From NCBI GenBank assembly GCA_964247745.1, contig CAXTVT010000005.1, positions 1 through 64,000 on the forward strand: a stretch of DNA of 64,000 bases. Direction: 5' to 3'. Shown here in pieces: positions 16,199-24,018 of the stretch (positions are counted from its first letter, which is position 1; every line of letters starts with the position of its first letter). The stretch is from RH-AL1 sp964247745. Its GTDB lineage: Bacteria > Pseudomonadota > Alphaproteobacteria > Rhizobiales > Beijerinckiaceae. Position numbers and translations under genes: made by a program. Under the pieces are notes generated by a model. That model ran no database searches. It was not told the origin of the DNA and saw only the letters and a list, made by a program, of their open reading frames with translations.

Positions 16199-18136
16199 TC
16201 ACGCTGCCGCGGCGAGCTCCTCGACGGTCGCCATCACTTTCCGGCCGGCCGCCCGCAGGGTTGCCGTCAGCCGTGCCGTCTCGTGTCGGCCCTGCGTGGT
16301 CTCCGCCTCGCGGCATAGCGCCGCGAAGCCGTCGAACCCGAGCATGCTCGCGGCCGACACCAGCGCGTGGGCATGGCGCCCGAGCGCCGTCGCGTCCGGC
16401 TCGCCGCCGAAGCGGGTTTTCAGCTCGCGCGCGAAGGCACCCAGCAGGCGTCGCGTCGCCGCCGGTCCCATCGGTCCGGCGAGCGCCTCGAACGTGGCGC
16501 GGTCGCAGTGGCCCGGATCCCCGGCGACGCCGGCCTCACCGAACTCGGCGTGCCCCGCCCCTCCCGGAGCCGGGAGGGCCCATCGCTCGATCATCGCGAG
16601 CAGGTCCTCGCGCTTGAACGGCTTGCCGACGTGGTCCTGCATGCCGGCCTCGCGACAGAGCGCGACCTGGTGCGGCAGCACGTTGGCCGACATCGCGACG
16701 ATCGGCAATTTCGCGGCGGGATGGTCGAGCGCGCGGATCAGGCGCGTCGCCTGAAGGCCGTCGATGATCGGCATCTGCACGTCCATGAGAACGAGATCGA
16801 AGCCGGCCTTCTGCACGGCGGCGACGGCCTCGGCTCCGCCGGACGCGATCTGGACCTGATGGCCGGCGCGCTCGAGGATGGCGCGGGCGAGCTCCTGGTT
16901 CACGACCACGTCCTCGACCACGAGCAGCCGGCGACCGGGGACCGCCGCCGGAGCCGCGGCATCGGCCGGACGCGGGATCGCCGCGGCGACGGGAAGCGCG
17001 AGCTCGAACCAGAACACCGAGCCGCGGCCGGGTTCGCTGTCGCAGCCGATGGTGCCGCCCATCAGCTCGACGAGGCTCTTGCAGATGGCGAGGCCGAGGC
17101 CCGTCCCGCTGAACTCGCGCTGGCTGGAACCGTCGACCTGGCTGAAGCGCTCGAACAGCAGGTGCCGCTTGGCGGCCGCGATCCCGATGCCGGTGTCCTC
17201 CACATCGAAGCGCAGGCCGGCGACGCCCCCTTCGCGATCGAGCGGACGGACGGCGAGCCTCACCGTGCAGCACCTGGCGCAGGCGTCGGGGTCGCCGACG
17301 ACGCTTGAGGGAAGGTCGCCGGCGAGCTGGACATCGACCAGCAGGCCCTTGCGCGCGGCGCTCTCGCGGACGATCCCGACCGCCTCGTCGACGAGCCGGG
17401 GCAGATCGAACGGCGCGGAGGCCAGTTCGAGCCGTCCGGCCTCCACCTTGGCGAAATCGAGGATGTCGTTGACGATCGTGAGCAGCGCGGCGCCCGCGGA
17501 CCGGATGCGCTCGCCCGATCGCCGGACCGCGGACAGCTCGGTCTCCTCGAGCAGCAGGTCGGTGTAGCCGAGGATGCCGCTCAGCGGCGTGCGGATCTCG
17601 TGGCTCATCGCGGCCAGGAAGTCGGTCTTCGCCCGGCTCGCGGCCTCGGCGACCTCGCGCGCGGCCTCGGCCTCGCGCGTCCGCTCGGCGACGCGGTCCG
17701 TCAGCGTGGCGGCGAGCTTGCGCAAGGCGCGTTCGGCCGCGTCGCGCGCGGTGTCGTCGCGCAACGTGAGCACGGCGCCGATCTGGCGACCGCCGCGGCC
17801 GAGCAGCGGGCGGGCGCTGCCGATCGCCAGGATGACGCTGCCGTCGGGGCGCAGGATGCGCCAGCGCTCGTCGCGCACGATCTGGCCGCGCACGGCGCGC
17901 GCGAGGGGCAAATCGAACGTCGGGTAGGGGCGGCCGCCCTCGTTGAAGAGACGATAGGTGTCGCTGTAGGCGTCGAGTTCGACGTCGAGCCGCGCCACGC
18001 CGTGCATCGTTTCGGCGGCCTGGTTGACGAAGGTGATGCGCCCTGCGGCGTCGGTGACGATCACGCCTTCGGCGAGCTGGCCGAGGATGGCGGCATGCGC
18101 CAGGCGTTCGGTCTCGTCGCTCGACAACTCGGTCAT
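16199..18136 (-). CDS. Hybrid sensor histidine kinase (PAS-HisKA-ATPase-REC-HPt) lacking its N-box
   Basis: This 645-residue cytoplasmic hybrid kinase has a PAS domain at residues 15-130 (GVIVTDAAGRITFVNQAAE), then a coiled stretch. Next come HisKA with the phospho-acceptor His 179 (MSHEIRTPLSG), an ATPase domain with G1 (DTGIGI) and G2 (GTGLGLAI) boxes, a receiver with Asp 452 (LVLMDVQMP), and an HPt with His 590. The N-box (N-x-x-x-N-A-x-K-F-T), which binds Mg-ATP, is missing. After GDPD the frame reads ACARCCTVRLAV, whereas the +1 frame reads LRQVL, the normal run-in. A one-base loss plus an in-frame-restoring deletion explains this. The kinase step is probably dead; receiver and HPt look intact. 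Confidence 0.85.
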   Translation of the reverse strand: MTELSSDETERLAHAAILGQLAEGVIVTDAAGRITFVNQAAETMHGVARLDVELDAYSDTYRLFNEGGRPYPTFDLPLARAVRGQIVRDERWRILRPDGSVILAIGSARPLLGRGGRQIGAVLTLRDDTARDAAERALRKLAATLTDRVAERTREAEAAREVAEAASRAKTDFLAAMSHEIRTPLSGILGYTDLLLEETELSAVRRSGERIRSAGAALLTIVNDILDFAKVEAGRLELASAPFDLPRLVDEAVGIVRESAARKGLLVDVQLAGDLPSSVVGDPDACARCCTVRLAVRPLDREGGVAGLRFDVEDTGIGIAAAKRHLLFERFSQVDGSSQREFSGTGLGLAICKSLVELMGGTIGCDSEPGRGSVFWFELALPVAAAIPRPADAAAPAAVPGRRLLVVEDVVVNQELARAILERAGHQVQIASGGAEAVAAVQKAGFDLVLMDVQMPIIDGLQATRLIRALDHPAAKLPIVAMSANVLPHQVALCREAGMQDHVGKPFKREDLLAMIERWALPAPGGAGHAEFGEAGVAGDPGHCDRATFEALAGPMGPAATRRLLGAFARELKTRFGGEPDATALGRHAHALVSAASMLGFDGFAALCREAETTQGRHETARLTATLRAAGRKVMATVEELAAAA

Positions 18137-18192
18137 GATCCCGTCCGTCCGTCCCGTCGCCGTGAGCGGACACGCTATCGGGGGGCGATTAA

Positions 18193-18741
18193 CGTGACGT
18201 AAGAGGGTCGGCCGGGAAGGCCGATCCCCGTCCCAACGACCGCCTCGCCGCGCTGTCTCGCGTGCAGGGTCTGCTGTCGCGCTCGGACGAGGCGCCCATC
18301 ACCATCGAGGCGCTGATCGCATCGGAACTCGATGCGCTCGGAGCGGAGCTCATGTCCGATCGGGTGAAGGTCGACGGGCCGGAGGTGCGCCTGCGCAAGG
18401 GCGTGGTGCAGACCTTCGCGCTGGCGCTGCACGAGCTGGCGACGAACGCGACCAAGTACGGCGCGCTGGCCTATGGGACGGGGCGGCTGCTCGTGACATG
18501 GCGGACCTACGTCGAAGGAAAGGGCGAGCGCCTCGCGCTGGAGTGGCGGGAGATCGGGCTCGACCGTTCACGCGAGGCGCAGAGCCCGGTAACGAAGCAG
18601 GGCGGCTACGAACGCGAGCTGATCGAGCGGGCGCTGCCTTACGTGCTGCAGGCGCGTACGACCTACAAGCTCGGCGAGACCGACCTGCTTTGCACCATCG
18701 ACCTGCCGCTCGCGGAGCACGCCGAGCCGAAGGAGCCGTAA
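18193..18741 (+). pseudogene. N-terminally truncated HWE-family histidine kinase (ATPase domain remnant)
   Basis: From a TAA at 18190 the frame runs RDVRGSAGKADPRPNDRLAALSRVQGLLSRSDE and then into a full HWE-type ATPase half. This has N-box HELATNATKYGAL, LEWREIG, and a final G-G-Y-x-x-x-L-I-E-R-A-L-P-Y segment. The part that should carry the phospho-acceptor His and any sensor domain is absent, and no convincing start codon lies at the junction; GTG 18262 would only make a 159-residue fragment. It abuts the start of the damaged hybrid kinase on the other strand. It is best read as the surviving tail of a deleted kinase gene. Confidence 0.7.
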
Positions 18742-18751
18742 CGCCGCCGCC

Positions 18752-18835
18752 ATGTCGTCTGGATGGCTCGTGCTCCTCGCGGACGACGATGTCGTCCCGG
18801 ACGAGTTGCGCCGCGGCTTCGAAGACGCCGGGTCA
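18752..18835 (+). pseudogene. Receiver-domain stub
   Basis: Starting at ATG 18752 the frame gives MSSGWLVLLADDDVVPDELR followed by RGFEDAGSKI. This looks like beta-1 to beta-2 of a CheY-type receiver (VLLADDD acidic pocket, then ELRRGFEDAG). The similarity ends at about 18833, exactly where the stop codon of the opposite-strand monooxygenase lies. It probably belonged to a response regulator next to the HWE kinase and was cut when the monooxygenase-TetR pair arrived. Confidence 0.5.
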
Positions 18836-19972
18836 AAGATCTCGGCCGACGCCGCCCCCGTCGAAGAAGGCGATCAAGCCGAACGGGGCTCGCTCCCCCA
18901 GCATGAGATCGAGCATCGCGTGGGTATCGGGCGCGACCGCGGCGCTGCGCGGGAACAAGGCCCGCTCGTAGGTGGCGAGCGCGGCTTCGATGTCGTCGGG
19001 GTAGGCGATGATCGCCTGCGCGAGCTCGGCGCCATCGAGCATGGCGAGGTTCGCGCCCTCGCCGTTCGGCGGCAGCAGATGCGCGGCATCGCCGAGAAGC
19101 GTCACGCCGGGCACACGGGTCCAGCGGTGGTCGTCCGGCAGGGTGTGGATCAGCCGTGCCACCGGCGGCGTGTCGCTCTCGGTGATCAGCGCGGTCAGCG
19201 GAGGGGCCCATGCCGTGAACTCCGCCGCGACTCGGGCCTTCGCCGTTTCGGCGTCGCCGAAGTCGATGCCGGCGGTCCAAGCCGCTGGGCAGATCATCTG
19301 CGTGTAGGCATGGATGACATGGCCGGCTTCGCGATGAGCGATGAACCCACGCCCCGGGGAAAGCGCGAACATGGCGCCGGCACCGACCATGGCAGCCGTC
19401 GAGGCATGGCGGGCGTCGACATCGTAGAGGTAGGTCTCGATGGACGTCCAACCGACGTAGACGGGTCTGGCGGCCGACACCAATGGTCTGACCCGCGACC
19501 ATGCCCCGTCCGCTCCCACCAGGATATCGGCGTGCGCGGTCGAGCCGTCTGCGAAGGACATGCGGTGCCGGCCCTCGCCGAGCGCCACGACGCCGGCGAG
19601 CTTCTTGCCCCATCGGATCGTTCCGGGCGGCAAGGAGCCGATGAGGATGTGCCGCAGATCGCCGCGCAGGACCTCGGGGCGCTCGCGGGCGCCGTCGTCG
19701 GGCGTGTCGACGAGCACCTTGCCGCTCCGGTCGATCACCCGCATGGCTTCGGCACCTTGATGGATGATCGCGCGGAAGGCGTCCGTCAGGCCGGCGGCCG
19801 CAAGCGCGCGCTGGCCGGTGTTGGGATGGATGTCGAGCTGGCCGCCCTGGGATCGGATTCCAGCCGACGCGTCGGCCTCGTAGATCGTCGCGCGGATGCC
19901 GTGGACGTGGAGGACGCGCGCGAGGACGAGGCCACCCAGACCTGCGCCGATGATCGTGACAGCTGCCGTCAT
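18833..19972 (-). CDS. FAD-dependent aromatic-type monooxygenase (TetX-like)
   Basis: This class A flavoprotein monooxygenase has 379 residues from ATG 19972; GGAGG lies ten bases upstream, and the longer start at 20002 would overlap an operator. The dinucleotide fold GAGLGGLVLARVLHVHG and E of IYEADAS bind FAD. GADGAWSRVR is the DG motif, and GDAAHLLPPNGEGANLAMLDG is the GD motif. The closest recognisable relatives are TetX and other oxygenases that hydroxylate small aromatics or antibiotics; the substrate is unknown. It is divergent from a TetR gene with which it shares twin operators, so it is probably induced by its substrate or a related compound. Confidence 0.88.
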   Translation of the reverse strand: MTAAVTIIGAGLGGLVLARVLHVHGIRATIYEADASAGIRSQGGQLDIHPNTGQRALAAAGLTDAFRAIIHQGAEAMRVIDRSGKVLVDTPDDGARERPEVLRGDLRHILIGSLPPGTIRWGKKLAGVVALGEGRHRMSFADGSTAHADILVGADGAWSRVRPLVSAARPVYVGWTSIETYLYDVDARHASTAAMVGAGAMFALSPGRGFIAHREAGHVIHAYTQMICPAAWTAGIDFGDAETAKARVAAEFTAWAPPLTALITESDTPPVARLIHTLPDDHRWTRVPGVTLLGDAAHLLPPNGEGANLAMLDGAELAQAIIAYPDDIEAALATYERALFPRSAAVAPDTHAMLDLMLGERAPFGLIAFFDGGGVGRDL

Positions 19973-19994
19973 GGGGCCTATGCCTCCGGTGATC

Positions 19995-20009
19995 TGGAAC
20001 AACGTTCTA
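19995..20009. promoter_or_regulatory. TetR operator copy 1
   Basis: TGGAACAACGTTCTA is an imperfect dyad, nearly identical to the second copy at 20024-20038. The two centres are 29 bases apart, so dimers would sit on nearly the same DNA face. It lies 23 bases upstream of the monooxygenase start. Confidence 0.6.
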
Positions 20010-20023
20010 GGAGGCGAGCTCTC

Positions 20024-20038
20024 TGGAACGTCGTTCCA
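20024..20038. promoter_or_regulatory. TetR operator copy 2
   Basis: TGGAACGTCGTTCCA has perfect seven-base arms (TGGAACG/CGTTCCA) around a central T. It is 19 bases upstream of the TetR start, which suggests autorepression together with control of the divergent monooxygenase. Confidence 0.65.
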
Positions 20039-20057
20039 CTGCTGTCAAGACGGTGAC

Positions 20058-20726
20058 ATGGCGATCAAACCTCGGCGAACCGATCGACGCACGGAGGCGC
20101 TCTCGAAGGAGCGGATCGTCGCGACCGCGATCGAGATCCTCGACGCGGACGGCGAGGCTGCCTTGACCTTCCGCGCGCTGGGCGCCCGTCTGGCGACCGG
20201 GAGCGGGGCGATCTACTGGCATGTCGCCGACAAGGACGAGCTTCTGTCGGCGTCGGCCGAGTGCGTGATCGTGCAGGCGATGACCGGGCTGGACGACGAG
20301 GTCGAGCCGCGGGCGGCGATCCGCGCCATCGCGCTCGGCGTGTTCGATGCGGTCGAGGCGCATCCCTGGGTCGGAGCGCAGCTCAATCACGAGCCGTGCG
20401 GCCGAGGTGCGCTGCAGGTCTTCGAAGGTCTCGGCCGCAATCTTTTGGAACTCGGCGTACCCGAGGCGGTGCAATTCGACGCCTGGTCCGCGCTGCTGAA
20501 CTACATCCTGGGCATCGCCGGGCAGAACGCCTCCAACGCCCGCCTCCTGGGCAAGATGGATCGAACGGCCTTCATGGAAGCTGTCGCCGCCCGATGGGAG
20601 CGGCTCGATCGCCGCGAGCACCCCTTCCTGACCCGGTTGGCGGACAAGTTGCGTGTGCACGACGATCGCGAGCAGTTCCTCGCAGGCCTCGACCTCATCC
20701 TGGCGGGCATCGAGACCAAACTGTAG
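20058..20726 (+). CDS. TetR-family transcriptional regulator
   Basis: This 222-residue protein has an N-terminal TetR HTH (ALSKERIVATAIEILDADGEAALTFRALGARLATGSGAIYWHVADKDELL). The helical ligand domain is of the TetR_C type seen in tetracycline-repressor relatives (EAHPWVGAQLNHEPCGRGALQVFEGLGRNLLELG). It is divergent from the flavin monooxygenase, a standard substrate-inducible arrangement. Two matching dyads in the 85-base gap are the expected operators. The pair looks like a transferable detoxification cassette placed next to degraded kinase genes. Confidence 0.9.
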   Translation: MAIKPRRTDRRTEALSKERIVATAIEILDADGEAALTFRALGARLATGSGAIYWHVADKDELLSASAECVIVQAMTGLDDEVEPRAAIRAIALGVFDAVEAHPWVGAQLNHEPCGRGALQVFEGLGRNLLELGVPEAVQFDAWSALLNYILGIAGQNASNARLLGKMDRTAFMEAVAARWERLDRREHPFLTRLADKLRVHDDREQFLAGLDLILAGIETKL

Positions 20727-20819
20727 CTGGACGCGGGCGATCGAGGGCCAGTGCCCGACCGGCACGATGGTTTGCGCGCTTCATCCCGCCGGCCGCCCCG
20801 ATCGCCGAGCGGACCGAGG

Positions 20820-21884
20820 TCAGGCCCTGGCGACGAGAACACCGTCCCGGGAGAAGACGGCGACCTCGAGCGTGACGCCGGGATCGCCGAGAGCCGCAGC
20901 CGCCGTGTGCCGCGCCGCCGCGGCCACCGCGGCGCCGAGCGCGATGCCATCGCCCTCCGCCAAGGCCAAGGCCTCGGCGGCGGTGTTGGCGGTCGCGATG
21001 CGTCCGGCGACGTCCTCGGAGGCGCCGGCGTCGCGTGCGCGCTCCGCCAGCCAAGCGTGGTCGACCGAGCCGCGCTTGGAATGGAGGTCGAGCAGGCCCT
21101 GGCCGAGCTTGGTCATCTTGGCGAAGCCGCCAGCGATCGTGACCCGCGCCACGGAGTGGCGGCGCAGGTATTTCAGGAAGCCTCCGGCGAAGTCGCCCAT
21201 CTCGATCATCGCCGTTTCCGGCAGGTCGAACATCCGCTGCGCCGCCTGTTCCGAGGTCGTGCCGGTGGCGCCGACGACGTGCGGCAGGCCGCAGGCGCGC
21301 GCGACGTCGATGCCGCGGTGGATCGTGTCGATCCAGGCGGCGCAGGAAAACGGGATCACCACGCCGGTCGTGCCGAGGATCGACAGGCCGCCGAGGATGC
21401 CGAGCCGGCCGTTCAGCGTCCGCTCGGCGAGGCGGGCGCCGCCGGGGATCGAGACGGTCACCACGAGATCGGGCGCCACGCCGGCTTCGGCGATCGCGGC
21501 GGCGATCATGGCGCGCGGGCCGGGATTGATCGCGGGCTCGCCGGGCGCGATCGGCAGGCCCGGTCGCGTCGCCGTGCCGACGCCGTCGCCGGCGACGAAG
21601 GCCAGGCCGGAGCCGGGCGCGCCGCGCTCGAGGCGCACCACCACCGTGGCGCCGTGCGTCACGTCGGGGTCGTCGCCGGCGTCCTTGACCACCGCCGCCT
21701 CCGCCCAGCCGGAGCCGCCGGCCTCGCGCGCGATCGCGAACAGTGGCCGCTGCCCGCCCGGCAGCGGGATCTCCACGGCCGAGGGTGCGTCGCCGCCGGC
21801 GAGCGTCAGCGCGGCCGCCTTCGCCGCCGCCGCGGCGCAGGCTCCCGTGGTCCAGCCACGTCGCAGCGGCGCGACGGCCGTCAT
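20820..21884 (-). CDS. cbiD: Cobalt-precorrin-5B (C1)-methyltransferase
   Basis: CbiD transfers the C1 methyl group during anaerobic or hybrid cobalamin synthesis. The start at ATG 21884 gives MTAVAPLRRGWTTGACAAAA; the residues GWTTGACAAAAAKAA are the family signature. Further conserved parts are VTVSIPGGARLAERTLNGRLGILGGLSILGTTGVVIPFSC, GIDVARACG and GNTAAEAL-like sequence near the end (ANTAAEALALAEGDG). The product is 354 residues, as usual. It stands alone between TetR and a kinase gene; no other cob/cbi gene is in the window and no cobalamin riboswitch could be recognised upstream. Confidence 0.93.
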   Translation of the reverse strand: MTAVAPLRRGWTTGACAAAAAKAAALTLAGGDAPSAVEIPLPGGQRPLFAIAREAGGSGWAEAAVVKDAGDDPDVTHGATVVVRLERGAPGSGLAFVAGDGVGTATRPGLPIAPGEPAINPGPRAMIAAAIAEAGVAPDLVVTVSIPGGARLAERTLNGRLGILGGLSILGTTGVVIPFSCAAWIDTIHRGIDVARACGLPHVVGATGTTSEQAAQRMFDLPETAMIEMGDFAGGFLKYLRRHSVARVTIAGGFAKMTKLGQGLLDLHSKRGSVDHAWLAERARDAGASEDVAGRIATANTAAEALALAEGDGIALGAAVAAAARHTAAAALGDPGVTLEVAVFSRDGVLVARA

Positions 21885-22054
21885 CGTGGACCGGCTCCCG
21901 TCAAGGTCGATGGGACCCAAACGCGGGCCGCGAACCCGCCGTCTTGGAACCAACGAGCATGGGCGATCCCTCACGATCGGGAGAATGTTCCCGTGAAAAT
22001 AGAGCGGCTTTGTGCTTCGGTGCGAACCCGAAGTCTCCGTCGCGTCCCGCCCCC

Positions 22055-23404
22055 TTGTCCATCCAGCGCCGCCTAGCGATCTCCATCACGCTCGTCCTGC
22101 TGTTCAGCCTCGCCATCGGTTCGGGACTGACCTACCAGCACGTGCTGGTGAAGGTCCGCACCGAGATGCAGGCGGCGTTGGCCGTCGGCGCCTATACGGC
22201 GCTGAACTCGATCGACGACAAGGCGAGCGCCTCCGATCCGCTTGGCAAGCTGCGGGCCGTGGTGCACGATTTCGACGGCGACCGCCACCTTCGCGCCAGG
22301 GTCGCGACCCTCGATGGCCGCGTGCTGGCGCAATCGCGCCTGCTCAGGCCCGACGACGCGGCGCCGTACTGGTTCTATCGTCTCGTCGTCGCCGCGCCGC
22401 CGGAGAAGAGCCTGGCGCTGCCACCGGCCTTCGCCGCCATCGGGACCCTGACGCTGGAGGCCGATCCGCACAACGAGGTCGCGGAGGCATGGAGCGACAT
22501 GCGGCTCACGCTGGTCATCATGGCGATGTTCTTCGCCGCGGTGCTGACGCTGGCCTTCGTCACGATCCGCGCCGCGCTGGCGCCGCTGCGCGACGTGCGC
22601 GAGGCCTTGCTGCGGATCGGCGCCGGCGACCTCTCCACCCGCATCGCGCCGAGCGTCGCCCACGAGCTGGCGCCGCTGCGCGACGGCGTCAACGCCATGG
22701 CCGAGCGGCTCAGCGCGACCGTCGAGCAGAACCGCGCCTTGAACGAGCAGATCATCAACCTGCAGGAGGAGGAGCGGGCCGAGCTGGCGCGCGATCTCCA
22801 CGACGAGGTCGCGCCCTTCGTGTTCGCGGTCGGCGCCGACGCGGCGATGATCCGGCAGTATCTCGCCAAGAATGCCGTCGCCGAGATCGGGTCGCGCGCC
22901 GACGCCATCTCGGAGGCGGTCCGGCACATGCAGCGTCATCTCAAGGGCGTGCTGCGCCGGCTGGCGCCGGGCGCGTTGCTCGATCTCGGGCTCGGCGGCG
23001 CCATCGACGACCTGATCGCGTTCTGGGCGACGCGCCGGCCGACGGTGACCTTCAGCCTCGAGGTCACCGGCGAGCCGCTCGATCCGCCGCTCGACGCCAT
23101 CGCCTTTCGCGTCGTGCAGGAGAGCGTCTCCAACGCCATCCGCCACGGCGACCCCTCGACCATCGCCATCCTGATCGACGTCGACGACGAGGCCGCCGTC
23201 GTCGTCGTCGAGGACGACGGCCGCGGCCTGCCGGTGGACGGGCGCTTCGGCTTCGGCCTCGCCGGCATGCGCGAGCGCGTGCGCGCCGCCGGCGGCACGA
23301 TCGCCATCCGCAATCGGACCACCGGCTCGGGCGTGCTCGTCGAGGCGCGGCTGCCGGTCGCGGCGCGCGCGGCGACGCCGGAACGCATGGAAGCCCTCGC
23401 ATGA
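22055..23404 (+). CDS. Sensor histidine kinase, NarL/UhpB type (HisKA_3)
   Basis: This 449-residue membrane kinase starts at TTG 22055 (LSIQRRLAISITLVLLFSLA); an in-frame ATG at 21959 would add an unlikely polar leader. TM1 is residues 7-28 and TM2 lies around 150-175 (MRLTLVIMAMFFAAVLTLAFV). HAMP follows (RAALAPLRDVREALLRIGAGDLSTRI), then HisKA_3 with His 249 (LARDLHDEVAPFVFAVGADAAMI), and the ATPase with N-box VQESVSNAIRHG and G-box DDGRGLPVDGRFGFGLAGMRERV. The residue at the DxxxQ phosphatase position is Pro (DEVAP). Its stop overlaps the ATG of the response regulator (ATGA). Confidence 0.9.
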   Translation: MSIQRRLAISITLVLLFSLAIGSGLTYQHVLVKVRTEMQAALAVGAYTALNSIDDKASASDPLGKLRAVVHDFDGDRHLRARVATLDGRVLAQSRLLRPDDAAPYWFYRLVVAAPPEKSLALPPAFAAIGTLTLEADPHNEVAEAWSDMRLTLVIMAMFFAAVLTLAFVTIRAALAPLRDVREALLRIGAGDLSTRIAPSVAHELAPLRDGVNAMAERLSATVEQNRALNEQIINLQEEERAELARDLHDEVAPFVFAVGADAAMIRQYLAKNAVAEIGSRADAISEAVRHMQRHLKGVLRRLAPGALLDLGLGGAIDDLIAFWATRRPTVTFSLEVTGEPLDPPLDAIAFRVVQESVSNAIRHGDPSTIAILIDVDDEAAVVVVEDDGRGLPVDGRFGFGLAGMRERVRAAGGTIAIRNRTTGSGVLVEARLPVAARAATPERMEALA

Positions 23405-24018
23405 AGCTGCTGCTCGTCGACGATCACACCGTGGTGCGCGAGGGCGTGCGGCGGCTGCTGTCGGTGTCCGTCGAGGTCACGGTGATCGAGGCCACCACCG
23501 GCCGCGAGGCGCTGACCGTCTTCCGCCAGGAGAAGCCGGAGGTCGTGATCCTCGACCTCAACCTGCCGGGTTCGGGCGGCCTCGACCTGCTGCGGCGCCT
23601 GCTGATCGAGGACCCCAAGACCCGCGTGCTGATCTTCTCGATGCACACCACGCCGCTCTACGTCGCCCGCGCGCTTCAGGCCGGCGCCAAGGGCTACATC
23701 TCGAAGGGCGCCGGCGCCGACGAGCTGGTCGATGCCATCAAGCAGGTCATGGCCGGCGGCCGCTACGTCGAGCGTGACCTCGCCGCCGATCTCGCCGTCA
23801 ACGTGCTCGGCTCCGGCGAGTCCGGCAAGGCGCTGTCGGCGCGGGAGCTCGACATCATGCGGCTGCTCGCCAAGGGCAAGGGTCTCTCCGACATCGCGGA
23901 TGCGCTCGGCATCTCCTACAAGACGGTGGCCAACACCTGCACCGCGATCAAGCACAAGCTGCTGGTCGAGCGCACCAGCGACCTGATCCGCGTGGCGGTG
24001 GAGATGCACGCGGCTTGA
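23401..24018 (+). CDS. Response regulator, NarL family
   Basis: This 205-residue protein has an N-terminal receiver (MKLLLVDDHTVVREGV, phospho-acceptor Asp in VVILDLNLPGSGG, conserved Lys in GYISKG) and a C-terminal LuxR/NarL HTH (LSARELDIMRLLAKGKGLSDIADALGISYKTVANTCTAIKHKL). It overlaps the kinase gene by four bases, so the two form a cognate pair. Its stop TGA overlaps the TTG start of bciA, which places a bacteriochlorophyll gene in the same transcript. The stimulus is unknown. Confidence 0.93.
   Translation: MKLLLVDDHTVVREGVRRLLSVSVEVTVIEATTGREALTVFRQEKPEVVILDLNLPGSGGLDLLRRLLIEDPKTRVLIFSMHTTPLYVARALQAGAKGYISKGAGADELVDAIKQVMAGGRYVERDLAADLAVNVLGSGESGKALSARELDIMRLLAKGKGLSDIADALGISYKTVANTCTAIKHKLLVERTSDLIRVAVEMHAA

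Noticed and set aside
22015..22033. Hairpin CTTCGG/CCGAAG upstream of cbiD considered as a cobalamin riboswitch element
   Set aside because: No B12-box-like or other conserved cobalamin riboswitch segments could be matched on the cbiD strand between 21885 and 22050; the hairpin alone is not diagnostic.
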